In this document: positions 1-8,551 of the stretch, piece after piece | Position numbering within the stretch: position 1 is the first letter of the stretch | Layout of the letters: the number at the start of each line of letters is the position of its first letter | Origin: Sphingomonas corticis | GTDB lineage: Bacteria > Pseudomonadota > Alphaproteobacteria > Sphingomonadales > Sphingomonadaceae | Direction of reading: 5' to 3' | Assembly: GCF_012035195.1 (NCBI RefSeq) | Contig: NZ_JAAVJH010000011.1 | Span: forward strand, 52,357 to 116,356 | Length of the DNA: 64,000 nt | Notes under the pieces: generated by a model | The model's database searches: none | What the model saw: only the letters and a program-made list of their open reading frames with translations | What the model was told of the DNA's origin: nothing | Made by a program: the position numbers and the translations under genes

Positions 1-17
1 GGGACGACGGAGTGACA

Positions 18-167
18 ATGATGGCGGAGAAGAAGGGAAAGGGCAGCGCGACCGCGCAGAAGGCCAATGCGAAGGCGGCGAAGGAAGGCGAGAGCAACCC
101 CCGCAAATCCTCCGCCGCGCAGGCCGAACTGGGGAAGAAGGGCGGCCGGAAAGCGGCGAAGAGCTGA
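18..167 (+). CDS. small basic KGG-type protein
   Basis: A 49-residue protein read from the first of two adjacent ATG codons; it ends in TGA at 165-167. It is almost entirely Lys, Ala, Gly and Ser, with a C-terminal KKGGRKAAK stretch. The composition recalls short basic, probably disordered stress proteins of the KGG type and lysine-rich DNA-binding peptides; this is a resemblance, not a domain match. No membrane segment or cysteine is present. It lies tail-to-tail with the GntR regulator. The window begins 17 bases upstream, so promoter and ribosome site cannot be fully judged. Function unknown. Confidence 0.6.
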   Translation: MMAEKKGKGSATAQKANAKAAKEGESNPRKSSAAQAELGKKGGRKAAKS

Positions 168-217
168 TCGGCCGAGGCTCCGGAAAGGCGCGCCACGCCC
201 CGCGCGACCGGCAGGGA

Positions 218-1033
218 TCAGGCGATCAGCGAGGCCTCGGTATCCTCCAGCGCCTGGCGGATCAGTGCCGCCGCCGCGTCCCGCGCCGCGCCGCCTCTCC
301 CCTCGGCGATGGCCTCGAACAGCACGCGGTGCTGCGGCATGGGATCGCGCGGGTGCCGCTGGCGCTGGTATTTGAAGTAGGTGGTCCAGCGGACGGCCGC
401 CGCGATCGTGGCGGAGAGGCTGACGATCAACTGGTTGTGCGTCGCCTCCAGCAGGACGGCGTGGAATTGCTGGTCGGCGGCCTGCCCGTCCTCGGTCTTC
501 AATCCGCGCTCGACCATCGTCTCCAGCGCATGGCCCATCCGCGACAGCTGCGAGGGCGTGCGCTGCCGCGCCGCCACTTCCGCCGCGCCGGGCTCGACGA
601 TCAGCCGCAATTCGAAGAGGTCGCGCACGAAATCCAGGGGAGGGGCGCCCTCGAACACCCAGCGGAGCAATTCGGGATCGAGGAGGTTCCACTCCGCGCG
701 TGCCCGCACCCGCGTCCCGGCCTTGCGCCGGCTCTCGATCAGCCCCTTCGCCGACAGCGTGCGCAGCGCCTCGCGCACCACGCTCCGCGCCACGCCGGTC
801 GAATCGGCGAGCTCCAGCTCGCCCGGCAGGGTGACGCCGGGCGCATAGTCCCCCCTCACGATCGCCGTTCCGATCTGCCGCGCGAGGACCGCGTTCGCCG
901 GCTGGCGACGTTCCCTGTCGGTCAAGCGCGCGATCCCGGCATCGATCGACGCTAGGCGGCGTGGGGCGGCGTGACAATAGCGGGGACCGGGGCAGGGGCC
1001 GGCCGCGCTGACGGCCGACACCGGCACCCGCAT
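218..1033 (-). CDS. FadR-type GntR family transcriptional regulator
   Basis: One-component DNA-binding repressor/activator of the GntR family, FadR subfamily. The N-terminal winged helix is clear (LARQIGTAIVRGDYAPG, then GVARSVVREALRTLSAKGL, the recognition-helix region). It is followed by an all-helical FCD ligand-binding domain (FVRDLFELRLIVEPGAAEVAA, with the metal/ligand His in DQQFHAVLLEATHN and a late His in MPQHRVLFEAI). FadR-type proteins are usually 230-240 residues; this frame gives 271, and the first ~36 residues look unlike the family. A TTG at 925 would give 235 residues and is a plausible true start. The frame stays open upstream to about 1180. Ligand and targets cannot be told; no sugar-acid or fatty-acid operon is next to it. 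Confidence 0.85.
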   Translation of the reverse strand: MRVPVSAVSAAGPCPGPRYCHAAPRRLASIDAGIARLTDRERRQPANAVLARQIGTAIVRGDYAPGVTLPGELELADSTGVARSVVREALRTLSAKGLIESRRKAGTRVRARAEWNLLDPELLRWVFEGAPPLDFVRDLFELRLIVEPGAAEVAARQRTPSQLSRMGHALETMVERGLKTEDGQAADQQFHAVLLEATHNQLIVSLSATIAAAVRWTTYFKYQRQRHPRDPMPQHRVLFEAIAEGRGGAARDAAAALIRQALEDTEASLIA

Positions 1034-1251
1034 CGCCGACGAGGCGCGCGGGGATCGCGACCTGCCGCCGAGGGCGAACTTGCGGCGGATCGTCGCCGGG
1101 GAGACCCCGGTCGCCCGACCGACGGCGCGCTCTCCCGACGGAAGGTGGTGCAGTCGGTCAGACGAAACTGGAATTTCGGATCATTGCGCTATTCCAGTGC
1201 CTCGCCGCCGGCCAGATCGATGTTCCCGCGTCCGCGTCGAAGGCGGTGCGA

Positions 1252-1581
1252 TCAGCCGCAGCGATGGCGCAGGATGCGCCCGTGCGGATCGAGCTCCAGG
1301 TTCAACCGGCCGGGGCGATGATCCATCGTTGCCATGTCGCCGGGGGCGAGGAGGCGGATCGTCGCCGGGCCGACCGCCGCCAGCCGGTCCCGGTCGCGCG
1401 CGGACAGGACCGTGCCGATCGCCAGAGACGGCGGGGCGCCGCCATCACGGGCGGACACCGCCTGCGCCACTGCCGCCAGGCAGGGTGTCGGCGCGGCGGC
1501 CGCGGCCGCAGGCTCGCCGAACGGCGCCGCAGCCTGCAACACCGACGCCGTCACCACCATCGCCTCCGCCGGCCAGGCCAT
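1252..1581 (-). CDS. I78-family peptidase inhibitor-like small protein
   Basis: A 109-residue protein. The last ~50 residues carry the signature of the I78 (Aspergillus elastase inhibitor-like) family: LLAPGDMATMDHRPGRLNLE followed by LDPHGRILRHRCG, with the preceding Cys in PTPCLAAVA. In that family the two Cys flank a small fold that blocks serine proteases. The ATG at 1581 was chosen because AAAGGGAG lies a few bases upstream; a second in-frame Met seven codons on could give a short signal peptide, as many I78 proteins are exported. It starts 38 bases after the stop of the large S8 protease on the same strand, so the two are probably co-transcribed. This suggests a protease/inhibitor pair, which is inference. 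The family call rests on motif recall only. Confidence 0.7.
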   Translation of the reverse strand: MAWPAEAMVVTASVLQAAAPFGEPAAAAAAPTPCLAAVAQAVSARDGGAPPSLAIGTVLSARDRDRLAAVGPATIRLLAPGDMATMDHRPGRLNLELDPHGRILRHRCG

Positions 1582-1619
1582 TGGCCGCTCCCTTTCCGCG
1601 CGCGATCCCGGCTCGCCCT

Positions 1620-4600
1620 TCAGGCGTAGACCTGAACGCCGGTCGACATCGCATCGCCCAGCGCATTGTACAGGTAGAAGGCGGTCTGATCCGTCGGTTC
1701 CCCCGCGACCGCGATCGTCGCGTCGGCGGGCGCGGCCGCCCGGTCGGCGGACAGGCCGAGACCCGGACCCCACGCCAGCTCGACGACGTGGCCGTCGGCG
1801 TAATCCTCCCCCTCGTCCGAGACGAAGTCGTACCACCAGTAGCCGTTCGCCCTGCCTCGCGCCTGCAGCACGGCGCCCCCGGCACCGGTCAGCTCCACCG
1901 TGTCGCCACGGGCGCTGTTGTCGAGCAGGACGAGCGCATTGGCCGCGACCGTGATCTGCCCGTTCACGTCGGCGCCGCGCAGCTGCTTGGTGGTGGCGAT
2001 CCGGTCGCCCAGCCCCCAGTCGATCACGGTGTCGCGGCCGCTCTTGCCCTGCGTGTCGAACGCGAACACGTCGTGCCCGTCCCCACCCGACAGTTCGTCG
2101 TTCCCCGCGCCGCCGTTCAGCCAGTCGTCGCCGCGCATGCCGTACAGACGATTGTCCGACGCGTTGCCGATCAGCCGGTCGTCGCCATCACCCGTCACCG
2201 CATGTTCGATCGCGGTGCCGGCGGCGATGGTGAAGGCATCGACCCCGCCGAAGCGCGTCGTCGCGCCCGCCGCCAGCGACACCGCCACGTCCGCGCTGAC
2301 CGCGGCGGCGTTGATCCAGTCGGCACCGCCGGTATCGCGCAGCATCCGGCGATCCTCCTCCCCCGCGATCGCCGCCATGGTGAAGAATTCGTCGGTATAG
2401 GTATAGATGTCGCGATCGCTCGCCCGGGCGCCATGGAAGTCGAGCTTGACCGTCTCGATCGTCAGGATCGTCGCGAAGGAGGATTCGGCCTTCAGCGTCC
2501 AGGTACCGTTGAGTTCGGCACCGGAGAAGTTGCGGAAGCCGAAGGTGTAGGACTGCGTTTCCAGCGACGAACCGCTGCCGGGAACCACCGGCAGCAGGTC
2601 GAAGAATGCCTCCGTCCCGTCCGGCGCCTCGAGCGCGATCTTGACCGGCGAATTGATCGAGAACGGAAAGGGCGTGGTGCCGAACTGGAGAATGGCCTTG
2701 TAGCTGATCGTCATGTCGACCTGCTCCACGTCCATCTGCGCGCCGGAGACCGTGAAGTCGTAGCTGGCCGGCGTTCCCGTGAACCGCGTGTAGGAATCCT
2801 CTCGAACCACATTCTGCTGAGGGACCGGCGCGAGGTTCGCGGTGAACGTGTCGGACGCGAAGCTGACTTCGTTGGCCGACGTCTGCGCCGCGCCGAACAG
2901 CGACCAGACCTCCGCCATGCGCACCGCAGCCCGCGCATCGATCGCGCCATAGCCGTAATCGGGTGAATAATGGCGCCCGCCGCCGTTCCAGTCGGTCCCG
3001 CTGCCCACGATCGAGAACCAGCCCTCGTTCATGCGCGCCTGCGCGGTGGCGCCGGTGGCATCGGTATAGGTGAGCAATCGCGTGCGATCCTCGAACGCGA
3101 CCGGCATGGTGGCGGACGAGGCGACGATGGTCTGCACGTCGCGCCAGCCCAGCGCCCCGTTCGCCTCCAGCATCAGCGCCACGACGCCGCTGACGATAGG
3201 CGTCGCCGCGGACGTGCCGCCGAACTGGTCGGTATAGTCGGTGTCGCCGCCGGGCGCGGCCTCGAGATTGTATCCCTCGCGCCAGGTGAGGTCGGTGGTG
3301 GCCACACCGGTGCCCCCGATGATCGCGAGATCGTTCGAGGGAGCGGAGATCAGCAGCGCCGGCCCGCGGGAGGAATAGTTGGATGCCAGCCCGTCGACCT
3401 GCCGATAGGCGCCGACCGCGATGACGTGCCGGTCGGTATGGCTGCCGTCGCCCTGGAAGTCGATCGAACTGTTGCCTGCCGCCGCCACGTTGATCGTGCC
3501 CAGCCCGCCCCGGCCGTTCACCGCGGAATAGGCGAACGCCCGTGCCACGTCATACGCCTCCGTGCCCGCGACGGTGCGGGAGTCTGACGACAGATAGCCC
3601 GGCAGCGTCCGGCCCCAGCTATGATTGGCGATGTCGAATCTGGCGGCCTGCCGCATCGCCTCGACAAAGGCGGTGCGGTCGGTCGCGTTGACATAGATGC
3701 CGGGGTTCAGCCCGCCCCCGGAATAGGGGTCGAAGATGTTGATCCCCGTCACCGTCGCATCATAGGCGACGCCCACCGCGCCGATGCCGTTGCGCGACGC
3801 CGCGATCAGGCCCGCGACCGAGGTGCCGTGCCCGCCCGACAGGGGGCGGAAATCGCCGTCGAAGGTCTTGCCACCGATCACCACGTGCAGGCCGGCGTCG
3901 TAATTGGCCGCCAGATCCTCGTGGCCATATTCCACGCCGCTGTCGTAGACGCCGACCTTGACGCCCTTGCCCGTGTAATCCCGCCAGATCGCATCCATGT
4001 CGCCCAGCTTGGCGAGGTGCCATTGCTCGGCGGCGAACGGATCGGTGATGCTGGCGGGCGCCGGGTACGTCGCGGCCGGGGCGGCGCGCGCCGCATCGCG
4101 GGCCAGCGTTTCGGGGCCCCAGGTCGTGTAGCGCGAGGTCGTGTCGGCAGTCGCCTGCGTGACCGCCCGGCCCATCGAGTCGAGCGGAACGTCGGCATCG
4201 ACGACGGCGCCCAGCGCAGCCAGGCCGGGCGCGTCGGTGATCGCCGCCGGCCGCGCCGGCGTCGGGGCGACCGCCCCGTCCTCCGCCTCGTCCGCTTTCT
4301 CGATCGCGCCGTGCGGTGCGGGCACGATCCGCATCACCGCGTCGTGATCCACCGCATTGCCCGACACCCAGGCGTAGCGGTTGAACCCCGTTCCGCTGCC
4401 CAGCGACCTCAGCACCGCGCCGGCCTGACCGACCAGTTCGATCGAGTTGCCGGTCGCCCCCAGCAGCAGCAGGCCGTCCGGGCCCACGGTGATGGTGCCG
4501 TTGCCATCCACGCCGGACAGGGCGGTGGTCGTCTCGATCAGGTCGCCCGCTTCCCAGTCCAGCACCCGGTCCTGCCCGGACGTGCCGGTGAAGCGGAAGA

Positions 4601-6620
4601 TGTCGACGCCCCGCCCGCCGGCCAGCGTGTCGTTGCCCGCGCCGCCGTTCAGCGTGTCGTTGCCGCGCATCCCGTAGAGGATGTTCGCGCCGGCGGTGCC
4701 CGTCAGCACGTCGTTGCCGTCGCCGGTCACGGCATTCTCGATTGGGGCCGCGCGCGCGATCGTGAAGGCGGCGACGCCGCCGAACGTGGTGCGCGTTCCC
4801 GCGACCAGCGAGAGGTTGACGTTCGAGGTGACGGCGGCGGCGTTGATCCAGTCGGTGCCGCCGTCCGTGTCGGTCAGGATGCGGCGACCGCCCCGGGGGT
4901 CGACCCGCACCATGGTGAGATATTCGTCGGTATAGGTGTGGACGTCGTCGGCGTCGGGCGCGCTGCCGTAGAGGTCGAGCTTGGCGCTCACGATGTCGGT
5001 GATCATGTTCGGACCGGCATTCTCGAACTGCAGCGTCCACGTGCCTTCCGACCGGACGCCCCGAAGGTTGGCCAGGCCGAAGGTGAAGCTCTGCTCGCCT
5101 GACGTGGCCACCACCGCCGCCAGGTTGGTGTCCACGAACGAAACGGTGCCGTCGGGCGCGATCAATTTGATCTTGGTGCCCCACAGGGCGGTGGGCCGAC
5201 CGACGAAGCTGTTCAGGTAATTGATCGTCAGGTCGGCGTGTTCGACATCGACGGTCCCGTCGACCTCGAACGTATATTCGGTCGGCTCGCCCACGAAATC
5301 GTCGCCGTAGAACGAGGTGTCGATCAGGTTGTTGGCCGATCGCAGCCCCACGGCCATGGTGCCCGTGGTGGCGCCGGACTCGTTGGCGGACGTCCTGGCG
5401 GGGCCGAACAGCGAGGCGACCTCCGCCATGCGGACCGCGGCATGGGCGTTGACCGCACCATAGCCGTAATCGCTGGAATAATGGTGGCCGCCGCCGTTCC
5501 AGTTCGCCCCCGAAGCGCCGGCGACGGAGAAGTAGCTCTCGTTGGCCCTGACCTGCGACGTCGCGCCGTTCGCCAGCGTCACCGGCACGGTGCCGTTGCG
5601 GTCGTTCCAGTCGATCGGCAGCGATGCGGAGGCGGCCAGGATGCCGGACACGTCGCGCCAGCCCAGTCCCGCGTTCGCCTCCAGCATCAGCGCCACCACG
5701 GCGGCGGTGGTGGAGGCCGCGGCGGCCGTACCGGTCACCAGGTTCGTGACGTCCTGGTCGCCGCCCGGATCAAGGCGAAGGTTGCTGCCGAAACGGCCCA
5801 GAAGGTCCGTCGCGATCAGGCTGCTGCCGTTCGGATCGCCCGACGGCGCGGAAACCAGCAGGCTTGCGCCGCGGCCGCTGGTCGTGGTGGCATACCCTTC
5901 TTCCTGCCGATAGGCACCGACGGTGATCGTGTGGCGCGAGGTGAAGGCGCTGTCCGCCTGCGCGTCCTGGCGCGTGTTGCCGGCGCCGTTCAGGCTGATC
6001 GTGCCCAAGCCGCCGCGACCGGTCTGCGCCGCGTCCTCGAACGCCGCGGCGAAGCGCGCGGCGTCGGTGCCGGCGACGCCGCGCGACGACGCGCCGGCGA
6101 AATCGGGTGTCGTGCGCCCCCATCCGTCGACGGCGACGTCCATCGTGTTGCGCTGCTGAAGCGCCCGCGCGAACAGTTGGCGACCGGGCACGTTGATCCA
6201 GATGCCCGGATCGAGGCCCTCGCCCGAATAGGGATCGAGGATGTTCACGCCCGTGATCGTCGCGCCATAGGCGACGCCGACCGTCCCGGCGCCGTTGTTC
6301 TCGGCCGCGATCAGGCCGGCCAGCGAGGTGCCGCGCCCGCCCGACGCCGGGCGATAGTCGCCGTCAAAGGTCTTGCCGGCGATCGTGACGTGCAGGCCGG
6401 TGTCGTAGTTCGCGTCCAGGTCCCAGTGCGAATATTGCACGCCGCTGTCGTAGATGCCGACCTTGACGCCCCGGCCGCTATACTCGGCCCAGACCGCCCC
6501 GATATTGCCCAGCTTGCCGAGATGCCATTGTCCGCTCGCCAGCTCGGCAGACAGGACGGGGGGGGCGGACGACGCCGGCGCATCGGCGTGACTCATCGTT
6601 GCTGCGGCGTCACCGGACAT
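1620..6620 (-). CDS. tandem S8 protease - P domain - RTX protein with one dead protease half
   Basis: A 1666-residue protein of two homologous halves. Half 1: kexin/subtilisin-like S8 domain (~30-400), P domain (~420-550, ending in GTWTLQFENAG), RTX calcium-binding repeats (~630-690, GGAGNDTLAGG). Half 2 repeats the order: S8 (~865-1235), P domain (~1250-1395), RTX (~1475-1535). Half 2 has the full catalytic set: D893 in VYDSGVEYGH, H931 in GGHGTSVAG, N1050 in AAAGNSS, S1137 in GGTSAATP. Half 1 keeps D58 and N215, but His is replaced by R96 (GGRGTSLAG) and Ser by A299 (TGTAAAAST), so it should be inactive. There is no Sec signal; RTX repeats suggest type I secretion, though no exporter genes lie in the window. 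The I78-like inhibitor gene follows 38 bases downstream. The ~450-base region upstream should hold the promoter. Confidence 0.93.
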   Translation of the reverse strand: MSGDAAATMSHADAPASSAPPVLSAELASGQWHLGKLGNIGAVWAEYSGRGVKVGIYDSGVQYSHWDLDANYDTGLHVTIAGKTFDGDYRPASGGRGTSLAGLIAAENNGAGTVGVAYGATITGVNILDPYSGEGLDPGIWINVPGRQLFARALQQRNTMDVAVDGWGRTTPDFAGASSRGVAGTDAARFAAAFEDAAQTGRGGLGTISLNGAGNTRQDAQADSAFTSRHTITVGAYRQEEGYATTTSGRGASLLVSAPSGDPNGSSLIATDLLGRFGSNLRLDPGGDQDVTNLVTGTAAAASTTAAVVALMLEANAGLGWRDVSGILAASASLPIDWNDRNGTVPVTLANGATSQVRANESYFSVAGASGANWNGGGHHYSSDYGYGAVNAHAAVRMAEVASLFGPARTSANESGATTGTMAVGLRSANNLIDTSFYGDDFVGEPTEYTFEVDGTVDVEHADLTINYLNSFVGRPTALWGTKIKLIAPDGTVSFVDTNLAAVVATSGEQSFTFGLANLRGVRSEGTWTLQFENAGPNMITDIVSAKLDLYGSAPDADDVHTYTDEYLTMVRVDPRGGRRILTDTDGGTDWINAAAVTSNVNLSLVAGTRTTFGGVAAFTIARAAPIENAVTGDGNDVLTGTAGANILYGMRGNDTLNGGAGNDTLAGGRGVDIFRFTGTSGQDRVLDWEAGDLIETTTALSGVDGNGTITVGPDGLLLLGATGNSIELVGQAGAVLRSLGSGTGFNRYAWVSGNAVDHDAVMRIVPAPHGAIEKADEAEDGAVAPTPARPAAITDAPGLAALGAVVDADVPLDSMGRAVTQATADTTSRYTTWGPETLARDAARAAPAATYPAPASITDPFAAEQWHLAKLGDMDAIWRDYTGKGVKVGVYDSGVEYGHEDLAANYDAGLHVVIGGKTFDGDFRPLSGGHGTSVAGLIAASRNGIGAVGVAYDATVTGINIFDPYSGGGLNPGIYVNATDRTAFVEAMRQAARFDIANHSWGRTLPGYLSSDSRTVAGTEAYDVARAFAYSAVNGRGGLGTINVAAAGNSSIDFQGDGSHTDRHVIAVGAYRQVDGLASNYSSRGPALLISAPSNDLAIIGGTGVATTDLTWREGYNLEAAPGGDTDYTDQFGGTSAATPIVSGVVALMLEANGALGWRDVQTIVASSATMPVAFEDRTRLLTYTDATGATAQARMNEGWFSIVGSGTDWNGGGRHYSPDYGYGAIDARAAVRMAEVWSLFGAAQTSANEVSFASDTFTANLAPVPQQNVVREDSYTRFTGTPASYDFTVSGAQMDVEQVDMTISYKAILQFGTTPFPFSINSPVKIALEAPDGTEAFFDLLPVVPGSGSSLETQSYTFGFRNFSGAELNGTWTLKAESSFATILTIETVKLDFHGARASDRDIYTYTDEFFTMAAIAGEEDRRMLRDTGGADWINAAAVSADVAVSLAAGATTRFGGVDAFTIAAGTAIEHAVTGDGDDRLIGNASDNRLYGMRGDDWLNGGAGNDELSGGDGHDVFAFDTQGKSGRDTVIDWGLGDRIATTKQLRGADVNGQITVAANALVLLDNSARGDTVELTGAGGAVLQARGRANGYWWYDFVSDEGEDYADGHVVELAWGPGLGLSADRAAAPADATIAVAGEPTDQTAFYLYNALGDAMSTGVQVYA

Positions 6621-7071
6621 GAATTCCCCCGTTTTCTGGTGTACGCGGCACTAATCCATCCCTCCCACGGTCAGTCAACGCGAAATCGTTAACATACCGG
6701 AGTCAGGGGGAATTGAGGTGTTGGTCGCGATCTGGTCCACGGTTTCGCAGGAGAATCGTACCAGACAATTGTTCCGGCCAGCCGGAGAGCAGATGTGGCG
6801 GCGTAACGATTTGTCGATAAACATGCCGATATTGCGTGGCAGGTCACTGATTACCAAGCAGAACTTGGCGATGTCGGGCGGACGGCGGTTTGTGCGGCTC
6901 GCGCGACCGGCCGATCTGCCCGTGGATCCCGGTGCCACGGCATTCGTCGTCCCGGCGGCTGGCGGGCCGGTCGTCGGCTACCGTGGCGATGACGTCGGCA
7001 ACATCGGACTGCGGGTCGACGCCGCGGAGCGGCGATGCCGCTGTGACCAGGGTGCCCGATCTTGACCGGAA
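6621..7071. other. gene-free stretch upstream of the S8 protease
   Basis: About 450 bases between the protease start and the first toxin/immunity repeat unit. Short open frames exist on both strands but none has a convincing ribosome site, family motif or codon pattern. The part next to 6620 must carry the protease promoter and 5' untranslated region; it is locally AT-richer (around 6670-6720 and 6820-6840) than the coding DNA. No hairpin with a T-run was seen. Confidence 0.5.
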
Positions 7072-7156
7072 GCGGTGCCCCACAAAGGACAAAGCTGGGC
7101 ACTCAGATCATCGGAGAATATCGATTCCGCGCCGAACGCCCGCGACAGGACATGAC

Positions 7157-7576
7157 CTATACTTCGGAGTTTTGAGTTTCGTCCTCCAAGAGCAGGGGAG
7201 GGTAGACGATCGGCTTCTCTCCGAAATGCCGCCGCAGTGCACGCTCCCGGCGTTCGATCACATCTTCCTGGAAATCGATTTCGTCCGGATAGAAATACGC
7301 CACCTCGAATGGACCGTCGTGCAGCACATATTCCAGTTCCGACCACCGATCCCGCTCGTCCTGCGCTTCCCACAATTCGAGAAGCGCGTAGGTCAATCGC
7401 TCGTTTGCGGGCCATCGATAGAGCAACTGATTGCCGAGTTCCTTGAAGATCGACTCGCCAATCATATTATGATCGAGTTGCGCATAGAGCAGCGTGGGTT
7501 CCGACGGATAGTCGCTGTCCTCCATCAGTAATCGACCGATCTCGTTCAGCAGACGCTCCGATTCAGTTTCCGCCAC
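7157..7576 (-). CDS. immunity protein, copy A
   Basis: Predicted antitoxin that would bind and neutralise the nuclease encoded just upstream. It is acidic, 139 residues when started at GTG 7576. That GTG is chosen because all three paralogues keep it, each with GGAGAAG or GGAGAAA at the same distance and each giving exactly 139 residues and a 14-base overlap with the toxin stop; the longer ATG-type starts are not shared. The C-terminal half (FEVAYFYPDEIDFQEDV, then ERRERALRRHFGEKPIVYPP) resembles YezG/DUF600-type immunity proteins; this is an impression. The gene is intact although its toxin partner is broken, so it may act as a stand-alone immunity gene against relatives. Confidence 0.72.
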   Translation of the reverse strand: MAETESERLLNEIGRLLMEDSDYPSEPTLLYAQLDHNMIGESIFKELGNQLLYRWPANERLTYALLELWEAQDERDRWSELEYVLHDGPFEVAYFYPDEIDFQEDVIERRERALRRHFGEKPIVYPPLLLEDETQNSEV

Positions 7577-8276
7577 GGCGCTTCTCCGGTTGTTCGTTGG
7601 CAAATCCTAGGCTCTTTGTCTTGCCATCGTCGCTCGCCCGACGTTCTGGGCCGCCCGCCTGCGCTTGCGACGCGCGAGAACGGATCGGAACATCGGTAAC
7701 CGTCAGCGCACCAGAAACACGCCGCGTCCGCTCGCGTGCGTCGATTTGGTAGATATAGCCGTTGCGCACGACCGTGCGGAATTGTTCGCTGGACGCGCTT
7801 GCGGGTCGCGCGGCTGCTCTGTTCGTCTCGGAAGCGCGATCCGAAGACGCAACGGCAGTTGCCGAACCTGGTGAATTCTCCGGACGACGGTTCGGATCGG
7901 GTGATACCCACGTTCCTGACGCTCCCGCTCCACCGAAGCTGCCGCCGCCTCCCGAAAAACCGCCACCAGTCCCTGCGCGTTGGGTGGACGGTTTGTGAGC
8001 CGCGACATGATTGCCTTGGGAGGCGCGGGTCCGTTCTTTGGAAATGGCGCGGTTCGCCGAAATTTGCGATCTTGGTCGGGAGGACCGGGTTGGCCAATCT
8101 CCCGAACCGGTCGCGCCGCCACCGCCACCCCTGCCGCCTCCGCCACCAGGAAACCCACCGCCGCCCCACTGGCTATAATGCCGTCCGGCACCGACGAAGG
8201 TGAACCGTCCGGTTTCTGGATCATGCCAGGGATTGAACTTGAGCTCGATCCCTTCCGCATTTCTCAAGGAGGGCAA
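7563..8276 (-). pseudogene. nuclease toxin, copy A: nuclease core deleted
   Basis: Degenerate copy of the polymorphic-toxin gene seen intact at 10575-11570. It keeps the N-terminal FNPWHDPETGRFTFVGAGRH segment, glycine-rich linkers and the RNGYIYQIDARERTRRVSG segment, but jumps from ASDDG straight to KTKSLGFANE. This loses about 72 residues in frame, including the nuclease motif GGHYIAARFNGP. The junction lies at a CGATGGC that occurs at both ends of the missing piece in copy B, so slippage or recombination between these 7-mers explains it. The original ATG at 8332 is also out of frame: 7 bases are missing between ATG and the conserved frame. The remaining frame could only start at TTG 8276. 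It should make no active toxin. Confidence 0.75.
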
Positions 8277-8551
8277 CCTGCCGGTCCGCAGCCATATTGA
8301 AAAGGCGCGCCGTCGCTCGGTATATCGATCATGATGCCCCGCTATACACGCGGCAAGAACATCTGAGCAACATTTTCCAGCATGTCAAGCCGAAGTCGGC
8401 CGCCATCTTGCTCGGCACCGCGATGAGGTGTCCATTTTCGTCCTCTACGAGGTGCATTTTCGGGAGAATGGTGCCCCACAGAGGACAAAGATGGGCGCTC
8501 AGATCACTGGGAAATTTCCATGCTTCGCTGAACGATCGGCCAGGTCGCGAC

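Larger units (their letters stand above)
7072..8467 (-). repeat. toxin/immunity repeat unit A (degenerate)
   Basis: First of three tandem direct copies of a ~1.6 kb module read on the minus strand. Each unit starts at a GGTGCC-containing motif (CGGTGCCCCACA here) followed by an imperfect hairpin (GTGCCCCA ... CTGGGCAC), then holds an immunity gene, an overlapping toxin gene and an upstream leader with TATAGCGGGGCATCATGAT-like sequence. Unit A is ~1396 bases, about 222 shorter than unit B. The difference equals the 216-base loss of the nuclease core plus the 7-base loss near the toxin start, within the error of the alignment made by eye. Confidence 0.8.

Noticed and set aside
1080..2966. 628-codon open frame on the plus strand
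   Set aside because: It lies antisense to the protease gene; Arg/Val/Asp-rich composition with no motif, an artefact of high GC third positions in the true gene.
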